From Tieghemostelium lacteum (Eukaryota > Evosea > Eumycetozoa > Dictyosteliales > Raperosteliaceae), in the NCBI GenBank assembly GCA_001606155.1, contig LODT01000016.1, positions 186,001-250,000 on the forward strand: a stretch of DNA of 64,000 nucleotides, given 5' to 3'. Within the stretch, counting starts at the first letter, position 1. Every line of letters starts with the position of its first letter. The notes beneath the pieces are model-generated. The model worked only from the letters and a program-made list of their open reading frames with translations. It was not told the DNA's origin and did no database searches. Position numbers and translations under genes: made by a program. Below, in pieces: positions 11,662 through 20,821 of the stretch.

Positions 11662-11862
11662 TTATCTTTTTTTAGTAAAATCTGATTTTTCAGGATATTT
11701 AATATATTGTTTTCTATCTTGGAGTTCATCTATAACATCATCTCTATCTTTATCAGTCATATCATAGGACCAAAAGGCAATTTCATTTTTATTTCTAGCA
11801 CAACCTATACAATATCCACTGTTATTATCCATTGTGCATATATCAACACAAGGAGTTTTCAT
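11662..11862 (-). CDS. DUF1289-family small Cys-rich protein (66 aa)
   Basis: The product has two Cys pairs, C5-x3-C9 and C18-x2-C21, in the pattern PCVDIC...GYCIGCARNKNEIAFW. A short helix-rich tail (SYDMTDKDRDDVIDELQDRK) follows. This is the full DUF1289 pattern (PCxxxC-x8-CxGCxRTxxEIxxW), common in proteobacteria and about this length. The four Cys probably bind a metal. The function is unknown. A eukaryotic copy suggests bacterial origin or organelle descent. There is no intron and no clear targeting sequence. Confidence 0.78.
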   Translation of the reverse strand: MKTPCVDICTMDNNSGYCIGCARNKNEIAFWSYDMTDKDRDDVIDELQDRKQYIKYPEKSDFTKKR

Positions 11863-11985
11863 TCCTTGACTTTTAGTTTATAAAATCTAATTTGTTAATA
11901 ACCTGTTTCTTCCTAGCATATAAATCAAGATGTTTACCTAACTCTTATATTTAATTTTGAAACATCTACTTCTTTTCCAAGTTTA

Positions 11986-12054
11986 TTAATCATCATCCTG
12001 CTCATAATCACAATTACCCTGTGTTAATGTTGTATGTGCCAAATAACCAAAGTG
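11986..12054 (-). other. Possible terminal exon of an unrecognised small gene
   Basis: A pyrimidine-rich 3' splice site (T run then CATTAG) just above 12,054 opens a 22-codon frame ending in TAA: HFGYLAHTTLTQGNCDYEQDDD. Further fragments upstream on the same strand, near 12,130, could be other exons (YLCDLERDYEVHS), but I could not place convincing donor sites. The region 11,863-12,280 otherwise shows only AT-rich sequence. Confidence 0.3.
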
Positions 12055-12280
12055 CTAATGAAAAAAAAAAGTTTAAAATAATTTTGTTCATTGTTCTATG
12101 TTTGTGACTGAATGAACTTCATAGTCACGTTCCAAATCACATAGATATCTATGTTAAATATAATAATCTACCTAACTCGAATATACTATGTGGATAATAT
12201 TATAACTAAATCTACTTTGTAATTCTCTTTCATCCTGTGCTTTTGTTAACTATATATTCTGCTATTTTATTTTTACCCTA

Positions 12281-12660
12281 TTATTTATTCTTTTTTGATT
12301 TAACCATTACGAGTCCTAAAAATGTTCCAATAGATGTAATACCTAAAACCAATAAAACCAAAGGAATAATAATACCATATTCTCTTGGTAAGAAATAGGA
12401 TTGTACCCAATGATCTCTATCTATAAATGGCTGTATATCAATTTTGATTAATACCCTCTCACTCTCTATCTTTCTTTTCCAAATCTCTATATAAACTTAC
12501 AGTAACCATAACCCAAATTGTATAATAAACAAAAACAAATATACTAAACAACAACATAACAGCTCCTATACATTTATCTGATAAACTCTATAATACAACC
12601 ATATTTTGTTAAAATCAATTAATGAACACTTATCATTTTCTCTATTGTAACATTTACCAT
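12281..12660 (-). CDS. dpm2: DPM2, regulatory subunit of dolichol-phosphate mannose synthase (79 aa, three exons)
   Basis: Three exons: 12660-12658 (the ATG alone), 12587-12501 and 12430-12281, joined across two 70-base introns with GTAAAT/TATAG and GTAAGT/ACAG ends. The spliced product has two membrane segments (about 8-29 and 48-72) and the DPM2 signature: YYTIWV, then PFID, then a YFLPREY motif that matches YFLPRAY of animal DPM2. DPM2 stabilises DPM1/DPM3 in the ER membrane, where dolichol-phosphate-mannose is made for N-glycans, GPI anchors and O-mannosylation. Length (79) matches the family (about 84). All junctions keep phase 0, so the model is well supported although the first coding exon is only three bases. 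Confidence 0.88.
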
Positions 12661-12742
12661 TTTTAGATTTTTGAATGATCAAACACCTTTATGATTCACT
12701 AAAAATAAAAAAAAATTAAAAAAAAATAATTAAATAAATAAA

Positions 12743-13462
12743 TTAATTTGTAGTTGTTACATCTGAATCAGCGTTATCTTTAGAAACTTTTGTAACCCTT
12801 TCATTTTTATCAGTACATTCATTTAAATTCTTTTTAGGCCTTCCTCTTTTCTTTGGAATATGAGGTAGATCTGTCTTTGTAGTACTTGATGTTTGTAAAA
12901 TTGTAGATATGGGTGGAAGAATTAATGTATTCGTCTGTGTTGGTGGTGTTGGTGGTGTTGGTGGCGATATTGTTAGTATTATTGTTTCCTTTAGCAGCTC
13001 TTCAAGTAATTGTTTCTTTAATTCTGGATTCCAATTCAGAACTTCAATGATCATTTTATCAGATTTTGTCGGAGTTTCATTTTGAGTTTGAGTTTGAGTT
13101 TCTAGCACACTCTCATGTATTAACTTTAATTGTTCTGGGTCTTGTAAATTCGATTGAATTGTATTAATTTGAGGTTCAGGTTGAATTTTGGTATCAAGTT
13201 TTATCTTTGATTGTTTAAATATACAATCATTCTTTTTGTGCAGTTTTAAAACCTTATTATTGACCAAAAAATGTTTACAGTCATTACATTGTATGTAATT
13301 CTCCATGTATGATGGTTTTGTGTGTCCATTCACATGTGCTGTACAAGCTATATCTGCGCACTCTGGATGAAACTTCTCCTCATGACGATTCAAATTAAAA
13401 TTTCTATCAAAATGTTTGATTCTCTGGTTACAAGTTTTATGTTTACAAAGTAATTTGACCAT
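12743..13462 (-). CDS. Zinc-finger and AT-hook protein (239 aa)
   Basis: Residues 6-32 hold Cys and His in an atypical C2H2-like layout (C-x4-C...H-x4-H), and a second set lies near 79-100 (CNDC...H-x4-C). The middle is polar with a Gln-Thr repeat, followed by a Pro-Thr stretch (PPTPPTPPT). Near residue 208 there is a classic AT-hook, KKRGRPKKN. This points to a DNA-binding nuclear protein. The start lies 196 bases from the divergent Notchless gene. I cannot assign it to a named family. Confidence 0.75.
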   Translation of the reverse strand: MVKLLCKHKTCNQRIKHFDRNFNLNRHEEKFHPECADIACTAHVNGHTKPSYMENYIQCNDCKHFLVNNKVLKLHKKNDCIFKQSKIKLDTKIQPEPQINTIQSNLQDPEQLKLIHESVLETQTQTQNETPTKSDKMIIEVLNWNPELKKQLLEELLKETIILTISPPTPPTPPTQTNTLILPPISTILQTSSTTKTDLPHIPKKRGRPKKNLNECTDKNERVTKVSKDNADSDVTTTN

Positions 13463-13658
13463 GGTTGGCTCAATTAAATTCCTGACAAGAAAAAGAGTTC
13501 AATATATTATATTATTAAATTGGAAAATCAATCAAAAAAAAAGGCGGTCTGCAGAAAATTAATTTTTTTTCTCAAATTTTTAGAGAATAAAAAAACGAAC
13601 GACTATTTATTTTTTTTAATTTAATTTTACAACTAATAAATAAATATATAAATAAAAA

Positions 13659-15176
13659 ATGAGTAATGCAAGACCAAAAGCAAATCAATTTCCAGCAAAA
13701 TTTGGATTCAGTAAACCAGAGATATTACCTACAACGATTAACGAAGCTAAAGCAATACAAGATTCAGAATCTAAACTCAATTTGATTATACAGTTTAAGA
13801 GTAAAGATGAAGATGTAACAACTGGACCACCAATATCTATCAATCAAAATGTAACAGTAGAACAATTACAATTACTTATCAACAGTTTGTTGAATAATGA
13901 TGAACAGTTACCATATAGTTTTTTCATTGATGATAATGAGATTCTATCAAACCTTAAAAATCATATTGAAGTGAGATCTGATGAGACTACATTGAATATA
14001 TTTTATCAACCACAAGCAATATTTAGAGTTACACCAGCAACTAGATGTGCACATTCAATGGCTGGACACACAGAGGCTGTTCTAAACAGTCAGTTTTCAC
14101 CTGATGGTCAGGGTCTTGCTACTTGTGGTGGAGATACTACTCTACGTATTTGGGATTTATATACTAGTACACCAAAGTACACTTGTCAAGGACACACTAA
14201 CTGGGTGCTACAAGTTGCATGGTCACCCGATTCAAAAAAGATTGCAACTGCTGGTATGGATGGTGATATACGTCTGTGGAATCCAGAGACTGGTAAACAA
14301 ATTGGTAAACCTTTGAAAGGTCACACTAAATTCATTACAGGTTTAGCTTGGGAACCTTTTCATTTGAATCCCAATTGTGTGAGATTGGCATCTTCTAGTA
14401 AAGACACTACAGTTAAGATCTGGGATACAGAGTCAAATAGATGTCTTATGTCTCTCAGTGGACATACCATGTCAGTGACTTGTGTGAAATGGTCTGGTGA
14501 AGGGTTGATTTACAGTGGTAGTCAAGATAGAACTATAAGAGTCTACAACACAACTGAAGGTAGACTAGTACGTCTACTTGAAGGACATGCACATTGGGTT
14601 AACACCCTTGCACTAAATACCGATGCTGTTCTTCGTTCAGGTCCATTTGACCACACTGGTAAACACTACGAGACACTTGAACTCGCTCAAGAAGCAGCAC
14701 TTAAAAGATACCAAGAAGTTAAAGCCAATAGTAAAGGATTAGAAATTCTAGCTTCAGGAAGTGACGATTTTACAGTTATCGTGTGGAACCCATCTGTAAC
14801 TAAAACACAAGTTTCAAGACTCACAGGTCACCAACAACTCATTAACTTGATTAGTTTTTCACCTGATGGACGTCTGTTTGCAAGTGCTTCTTTTGATAAA
14901 TCCATAAAACTATGGGATTCAGCAAGTGGTAAGTTTTTAGGTAATTTCAGAGGACATGTTGGTGCAGTTTATCAAGTTTGTTGGTCTTCTGATAGTAGAT
15001 ATCTGGTATCAGGTAGCAAAGACAGTACTCTCAAGATTTGGGATGCCAAAACTAAAAAAATGGCAAATGAATTACCAGGACATGCAGATGAAGTTTACAC
15101 AGTAGATTGGTCACCAGATGGTGAAAGAATAGTTTCTGGAAGTAAAGATAGATTAGTTAAAATATGGAGGAATTAA
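13659..15176 (+). CDS. nle1: Notchless/Rsa4 homologue, WD-repeat ribosome-assembly factor (505 aa)
   Basis: An NLE (ubiquitin-like) domain spans about residues 35-105. Eight WD repeats follow from about 115 to the end, each with a GH...WD/WN pattern (GHTEAVLN, GHTNWVLQ, GHTKFITG, GHTMSVTC, GHAHWVNT, GHQQLINL, GHVGAVYQ, GHADEVYT). A longer insert sits in the fifth repeat, as is typical for this family. Rsa4/NLE binds the AAA ATPase Rea1/midasin, which strips it from pre-60S particles in the nucleolus and nucleoplasm. The order and number of domains and the length (yeast 515, human 485) make the call firm. The gene is intronless. Confidence 0.95.
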   Translation: MSNARPKANQFPAKFGFSKPEILPTTINEAKAIQDSESKLNLIIQFKSKDEDVTTGPPISINQNVTVEQLQLLINSLLNNDEQLPYSFFIDDNEILSNLKNHIEVRSDETTLNIFYQPQAIFRVTPATRCAHSMAGHTEAVLNSQFSPDGQGLATCGGDTTLRIWDLYTSTPKYTCQGHTNWVLQVAWSPDSKKIATAGMDGDIRLWNPETGKQIGKPLKGHTKFITGLAWEPFHLNPNCVRLASSSKDTTVKIWDTESNRCLMSLSGHTMSVTCVKWSGEGLIYSGSQDRTIRVYNTTEGRLVRLLEGHAHWVNTLALNTDAVLRSGPFDHTGKHYETLELAQEAALKRYQEVKANSKGLEILASGSDDFTVIVWNPSVTKTQVSRLTGHQQLINLISFSPDGRLFASASFDKSIKLWDSASGKFLGNFRGHVGAVYQVCWSSDSRYLVSGSKDSTLKIWDAKTKKMANELPGHADEVYTVDWSPDGERIVSGSKDRLVKIWRN

Positions 15177-15438
15177 TTTAAATAGATTTTACAATAATAT
15201 TTCTATTATATTACTATAACTGTACTATAATTTTTGTTTAATGTAAATTTAATTATTGCTACATTTGCATTTTTGTTATAAATTAAATATATTTATTTGA
15301 TTCTAATTACTGATTAAGGATAATCTATATTAAAAGATTATACTTTTTTGTGTTTGTATTGTTTAAAAAGTTTAGTTTTGTAGGGCAGTTGTTTCTATGA
15401 ATTATTGTATAATTAGAAAATATCTAGATTTATAGAAG

Positions 15439-16467
15439 TTACAATTTTGGATTTATAGTTTTAATTTTTTCAAGTTCCTCAGAGTTTGCTGTCTCTGCAA
15501 TTTGATTGTGGTTTTCAGGTTGTGGTGTAGGGAATGTTAAATTTACATCTGGATTGAATTTCATTAGAGAGGCTTCTGAGAATATAAAATCTAAGAGATC
15601 AGGACAAAATGATGTAGTTTCCATATGGAAATGATGTGAACCATCCACATGTAGGACTTTAAGATTCTTTACTGATTTCATTCTGTTCTCCATTGTGGAA
15701 GTCCAATCTCTTTTGAATGCAAATTGCTGTGCAGAGACAGTTCCCCAAATCAATAAAACAGGGCATTTAATCTCTTCGAGAACTTTAATAACCTCTGTCT
15801 CTCTCATTGTGAATATACTTGGTCCTACAAGTCTTGGGTCATGACGAAGTTTATATAATTGCTCTCCATGAGGTCCAATGACAGTCTCTACAGATCTACT
15901 AAGTAAACTGTGAGCTGCTTCATCTGCAATGAATGGATTATTGGTCTTTAATTTATCAAAAATAGCTTGTTTACTCTGATAGAGGTGGTTTTTTCTGTTG
16001 ATTATCTTTTCTCTGTTTTGTATGGCAAATTGCATTGCTTTTACTTGGTCCTGTTCCTTCGATAGGATACCAATGAAATCCAGACATATAACCTTCTCTA
16101 CCATGTGTGGCATAATAGATGCTAGTAAACCAGAGATACCAGCACCCATACTGTGACCTAACAATGTGAATTTCTTCCATCCCAATGCCTCAGCTACATC
16201 TAATACCTGTGTAATATAATCTGTGTAATATAGATTTGTCCACTGTGCTTTATGTACAGATAACCCATGACCAATAAAATCAAGACATATCACTCTAATG
16301 CCAGCCTCTGCCAATACAGGTGCAATCAAATCAAATGAATTGGCATTATCTAACCATCCATGTAATGCAATAACCCTGTGTTTAGAATCTGTGGGACCAT
16401 ATGCTTTCGCTACAAAATTTACACCAGTTCCTACAGGAATAGTTAATTCAATACCCTTAATATTCAT
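15439..16467 (-). CDS. Alpha/beta-hydrolase, SERHL/MEST-like (342 aa)
   Basis: The fold signature is clear: HGWLDN oxyanion-hole region at H36-G37, DFIGHG at 63-68, nucleophile elbow GHSMG with S106, and a late GSHHFH motif giving the catalytic His. HGWLDNA plus DxxGHGLS is typical of serine hydrolase-like (SERHL) proteins, a subgroup of unknown substrate. The last 40 residues are a disordered Pro/Glu/Thr tail. No signal peptide or peroxisomal SKL is visible, so it is probably cytosolic. It converges on the Notchless gene. Confidence 0.85.
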   Translation of the reverse strand: MNIKGIELTIPVGTGVNFVAKAYGPTDSKHRVIALHGWLDNANSFDLIAPVLAEAGIRVICLDFIGHGLSVHKAQWTNLYYTDYITQVLDVAEALGWKKFTLLGHSMGAGISGLLASIMPHMVEKVICLDFIGILSKEQDQVKAMQFAIQNREKIINRKNHLYQSKQAIFDKLKTNNPFIADEAAHSLLSRSVETVIGPHGEQLYKLRHDPRLVGPSIFTMRETEVIKVLEEIKCPVLLIWGTVSAQQFAFKRDWTSTMENRMKSVKNLKVLHVDGSHHFHMETTSFCPDLLDFIFSEASLMKFNPDVNLTFPTPQPENHNQIAETANSEELEKIKTINPKL

Positions 16468-16919
16468 GTTTAAAATAAATATAACTACCCGTTTTTTTTT
16501 TATTTAATTTTAATTAAAATTTTATGTTTTTCCCACCAGTACGATATGTTCGATAAAAAATTCCACAAAAAGAAATTCATTGTATCACCAATAGAATCGA
16601 TTAAATAAAAACTTTATATTTAAGAGAAATTGGATAGACCATTTAGGTTTTAGAACTAGTTTCTTCATCTATTTTACTTTAAGTTTATTGGGTCTATGGA
16701 TCACAGTTTTAGCATATCTCCAAAAATTGGATCATGGTTTTTAATTTTAGTATTGTAAATTTGTAACGATACTATTTGATTTATATCTAAAAGAAAATAT
16801 CTAAATATATTCACTAAAAAGTTCCTCTTGAAAATTTAATTTTATCTATTTTGAAAAAACTTAAACTTTTACGAAAACAAAATGTATTAAATTAAAATTT
16901 AAAATAATAAGATCAACAA
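16468..16919. other. Intergenic region without a visible gene
   Basis: AT-rich sequence between divergent starts of the hydrolase and the first Asn-rich paralogue. I see no open frame, tRNA or repeat here. It presumably holds both promoters. Confidence 0.4.
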
Positions 16920-17074
16920 ATGTATCCACACTACTCTACCTCAAACATGGAAGAAAATAATAATTTATACAATAATTCCATCACACAAGAAATAAATATA
17001 CATAGTGGCGATAATAATCAGAGTTTGTATATGAATGACAATAACAATAATATATACCAGATATATGATACCTC

Positions 17075-17109
<35 letters not shown>

Positions 17110-17216
17110 ATCAGCAACATATACCTATAACAAACTCTCTTGAAGGCCTAAGTTTTTTAAACACCAACAACATCGGTCATAGCACTGAGATCAATAACAA
17201 TACAAACTACCTTCAA

Positions 17217-17270
<54 letters not shown>

Positions 17271-18365
17271 TGCAATACATTCGATAGTACAAATGCCAAT
17301 AACATAAATTACAATAATGAACTTATAAATTATAGTATTGGTGATGGTTCATATGAAGATTTAAATAGTCCACATAAGAGAGCAAAGTTTGATAACTATT
17401 CTGCAAATGGTGCAGCTAATGAACCTATTAAACAGTTTCTAGGTGCATTCTATCAGCAGTTACCATTGATTGTACAAGCACAGTCTGTCTATAGTGGATA
17501 TGTAAAGAATTGCCCAATGTGTAGTGTATCATCACATAGTTTGTATCCACCTGCTGTCGTAAAAGTTCAAGGTCCAAATCCTGCACCTAATACAATCAAT
17601 ACCTATACATCCTATTGTATGGTCGAACCAAATGAATTTTCAGTTCTTAATCCTTTTGTGTCTAGTGATAGCCCAGAACTGTCATTTGATAAGACCAGAA
17701 TCTTAAGAATGAAAGGAAAGAAAAATGAAAAAAAGTACAGATTAACATTCTTTTTGACTATCTATACTAGAACTAAAGTAGAAAAAGACCCAAACAACAA
17801 TAACAACTCTGACTATGATGATATTTTAGATAAAATTGAAGTTCCTGGTAAAATTCAATCCGATTGGATTGATTACTATGATCACACTGAAGATATACCA
17901 ACTCCAACTATATCATCTAACGAAGTTAAATCCATTGAAGAACCTGTAGTCATAGTGATTGATGAAAATGAAAATCAAGGAGATAATCAAAGATCTAATG
18001 TAGTTCCAATTGACGAAGACAGACAGAGACTGATTCTGTTTGGACACTATTTCAAAGTGGGAACTTCAAATCTACTGACGATTAATATTAAAAATGGAAA
18101 TACTCTAGTGGAGACTGTTGAACAGAATCGTATAGATTTCTCATACAGAGGTGATTCACAAGATAAACCATTGTCAAGAAATGCCACTATATCATTTGTG
18201 ACTAATAAAGTTAAAAGAGGATATCACAATCAGTATACCTATACTGCCAACTATATTTCTCATCCTAGTCTTAAGGTTCCTAAAAAACCAGCAGCCCCCC
18301 AGAAAACCAAAAGCAAACAAATCAAATACATCTCAAAAATAGCCTCTCTTTTATTTTTTAATTAA
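16920..18365 (+). CDS. Asn/Gln-rich protein of an unknown tandem family, paralogue 1 (481 aa)
   Basis: The first 150 residues are low complexity, with a run of about 14 Gln and one of about 18 Asn. The conserved part runs from about 165 to 465 and is shared with the next gene: NCPMCSV, VKVQGPNP, LSFDKTRILR, a strand pair YRLTFFLTIYTRTKVE, YYDHTEDIP, RLILFGHYFK and IDFSYRGD. The alternating hydrophobic pattern predicts a beta sandwich. LSFDKTRILRMKGKKN loosely resembles the core of Ig-fold transcription factors (NDT80/MYRF, Rel), but this is weak. There is no signal peptide or membrane segment. The basic end (KPAAPQKTKSKQIK) could be nuclear targeting. Function unknown. Confidence 0.78.
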
Positions 18366-18488
18366 AATAAAACATTGTATATATATTTCACAATAATCAA
18401 TTAAATAATCCCTAAAATCTTAAAAACTAAGTTTTTTAATTTCATTTATAAATTTTTCTGAAATATTGATCTTTTTTTTTTACAACAA

Positions 18489-20225
18489 ATGGAGGAACTT
18501 CTCAAAGATATAAATTCCTCCCCCTATGATCCAGTATTGGAACTTGTTTGCCGAAATACTGATCAAGTCAAATTAAATTCTACTGATGGGATTACAAATT
18601 ATACTGATTGGTTTAATACCATTGGCACTAATTGTAATATTACCTGTATTTCACAACCACAAACTAACTGTTTAACTACCTTATCAAACCCTATGGAACA
18701 CAATCAAAATAGATCACCACAAATCAATGATAACCCTTACAACTATAATAATAATAATAATAATAATAATATTACAAGTTTGACTAGTTACAATGAACTC
18801 ATCGATGATGGAATTCAAAATGGTGGCAGTCCACAAAAGAAACATAAGAAAAATAGCGACCCAAACAAATGTGTTATACAACAATATTTAACTCTGGTAA
18901 CCACACGAGATTCACAAACTCCAGATATATCTAACCAATCTACCATTAAAAATATTGAACCAATGCAAATTACAACATCAAATGTTTGGACAACTCAAGG
19001 TACAGAGACATTTTATATCTTCTGCAATGACATTTTAAATCAACAGTCAAGTCCATCAACCGCATTTGATTCAGAAACCCAAGATACAAAGACTATACCT
19101 AACCAATCTACCAATGAAAATATGGAACCAAATCAATATACAACAACAAATGTTTCGACAACTCAAGGTACAGAGACTTGCGATAATGACATGATAAATC
19201 AACAACCAAGTCCATTGACCACATTTGATTCAGAAACTCGGGATACAGAGACTACACCTACCATTGAAAAGAATGGAACATCTAGTGTTGGTTCACTAGA
19301 AGTTTCGGAAACTCAAGATATTGTGCCCATATCCAACACAGTTAGTACAGAGACCACACATACCATTGAACAGAATGAAATATCTAGTGTCGCATCGCAA
19401 AATCAAGATATACAGAATAGCTATAGAGTGATTGTAAAGCATATTCCAAATTGCAGTGTACAAACTCGTGCTTTGGATCCTATTATTTTAGAAATTCTTG
19501 GTCCCAAGCCTGATAATGCCAATATTAAATACGTGGTCACAATGTCGGTTAGCGATGGGTTTTTAATAGAAAATGCAACTTCTGAATCTTATACCAATCA
19601 AGTGAGATTTGAAAAAACCAAAGTAATAAGAGAGAATGGTAATCCGAGATTAACACATTACAAATTGTTTTTCTTCTTGAATGTCTACATCAAAACCAAA
19701 GTAAAACAAAACTTATCTAATAATAACAACAATGTATGTGATGAAGAGATTATCACCCAAATTCCTATGCCTGGACCAATTCTTGTCACCTCGATTAAAT
19801 ACTATGATCATTCCAATGATCCACCAAAATCAATAATTGATTCAAGAGAAGCTGAATTTATTCAAGTCTTAATTGATACGAAAGAGAAATCAGATTCTAA
19901 AAAGAAATCAGGTTATAAAAAGAAAGCAGGTACTAAGGAAAATACTATAAAGGAACAAAGATTGATTCTGTTTAGTGACTATTTCAAAAAAGGAGATACA
20001 GAACTCCTGAATGTTAAAATAGTATGCGGAGATAAAAACGAGACTATAGTACAGAAAAATATTGATTTCACTTATAGGGGAGATTTATTAGCTAATCCAC
20101 CTCCTGGAAAAGGCTCAATTTCATTTAAGACTAATTTAGTTACAAACGGAAAACAAAAAGATTTCACCTACACTGTTGAGTACGTTAATACCAAAAAACC
20201 AAAACATCCCATTAACCATTTTTAA
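18489..20225 (+). CDS. Asn/Gln-rich protein of an unknown tandem family, paralogue 2 (578 aa)
   Basis: It sits 123 bases after paralogue 1 on the same strand. The N-terminal half is Thr/Asn/Gln-rich and contains a degenerate internal repeat of about 60 residues (TTSNVWTTQGTET, TTTNVSTTQGTET). The conserved half (about 320-570) matches paralogue 1: IPNCSVQTRALDP, ILGPKP, VRFEKTKVIRENG, YKLFFFLNVYIKTKV, KYYDHSNDPP, RLILFSDYFKKGD and IDFTYRGD. Low-complexity heads differ and the core is kept, so selection is probably on the core. Broken pieces of this gene occur at 23,422-23,516 and 27,398-27,660. Function unknown. Confidence 0.78.
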   Translation: MEELLKDINSSPYDPVLELVCRNTDQVKLNSTDGITNYTDWFNTIGTNCNITCISQPQTNCLTTLSNPMEHNQNRSPQINDNPYNYNNNNNNNNITSLTSYNELIDDGIQNGGSPQKKHKKNSDPNKCVIQQYLTLVTTRDSQTPDISNQSTIKNIEPMQITTSNVWTTQGTETFYIFCNDILNQQSSPSTAFDSETQDTKTIPNQSTNENMEPNQYTTTNVSTTQGTETCDNDMINQQPSPLTTFDSETRDTETTPTIEKNGTSSVGSLEVSETQDIVPISNTVSTETTHTIEQNEISSVASQNQDIQNSYRVIVKHIPNCSVQTRALDPIILEILGPKPDNANIKYVVTMSVSDGFLIENATSESYTNQVRFEKTKVIRENGNPRLTHYKLFFFLNVYIKTKVKQNLSNNNNNVCDEEIITQIPMPGPILVTSIKYYDHSNDPPKSIIDSREAEFIQVLIDTKEKSDSKKKSGYKKKAGTKENTIKEQRLILFSDYFKKGDTELLNVKIVCGDKNETIVQKNIDFTYRGDLLANPPPGKGSISFKTNLVTNGKQKDFTYTVEYVNTKKPKHPINHF

Positions 20226-20821
20226 ATAAAAATTTGTAATATTTTGTGTAATATATAAGAGTTTAAATTCTAAAGCACCAGACTTGGTTTGATTCTGATT
20301 ATAAAATTTTTTTTTTAATTTGGAAAAAAAAAATGATTGAACATTGGTATATCTATACAATTGCTGGTGATAGATGTTTAGTAATGGGTATCTTTTTTAA
20401 CACCATATTAAATTCTAGTTACAACTCTACAGTATTGTCAAATCATTGTTATCACTATCCAATTATTAAATTGAATTTAACATTGATTTAATACACCTCT
20501 TATTAAATCAAAAAAAAATTTTCAAAAAAAATAAATAAATATAAGTTAATTATTTTGTATTGGTTTAGCAACTGGATATAATTCAACTTCAAGTTGAATT
20601 ATGATGTTGTTTCAAAGAATAATCTTTTTTGGTAGATATTTTTTTTTATTTTATTTATTTAAAATATCTAAATAAAAATACTTTTTAAATACAAAAATAT
20701 CTATTTAATACCACGTAATTACACAATACCAAAGTATCATGATATCTTCAATTTTCAAATAATTATTTGAAATAGTATAAATAATTAAGAATTAAAAAAA
20801 GTATACCCACTCATTTAAAAA
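20226..20821. other. Intergenic region with one very small open frame
   Basis: Mostly AT-rich. An ATG-initiated frame at 20,333-20,491 (plus) would encode 52 residues starting MIEHWYIYTIAGDRCLVMG. Nothing identifies it and it may be chance. The palindrome at 20,578-20,602 is listed separately. Confidence 0.3.
20578..20602. repeat. Perfect 25-base inverted repeat
   Basis: Two 12-base arms (ATAATTCAACTT and its complement) flank a single C. It lies between the Asn-rich gene and the triple-esterase gene. It could be a terminator or 3'-end hairpin, a protein-binding palindrome or a cruciform; the sequence alone does not decide. Confidence 0.6.
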
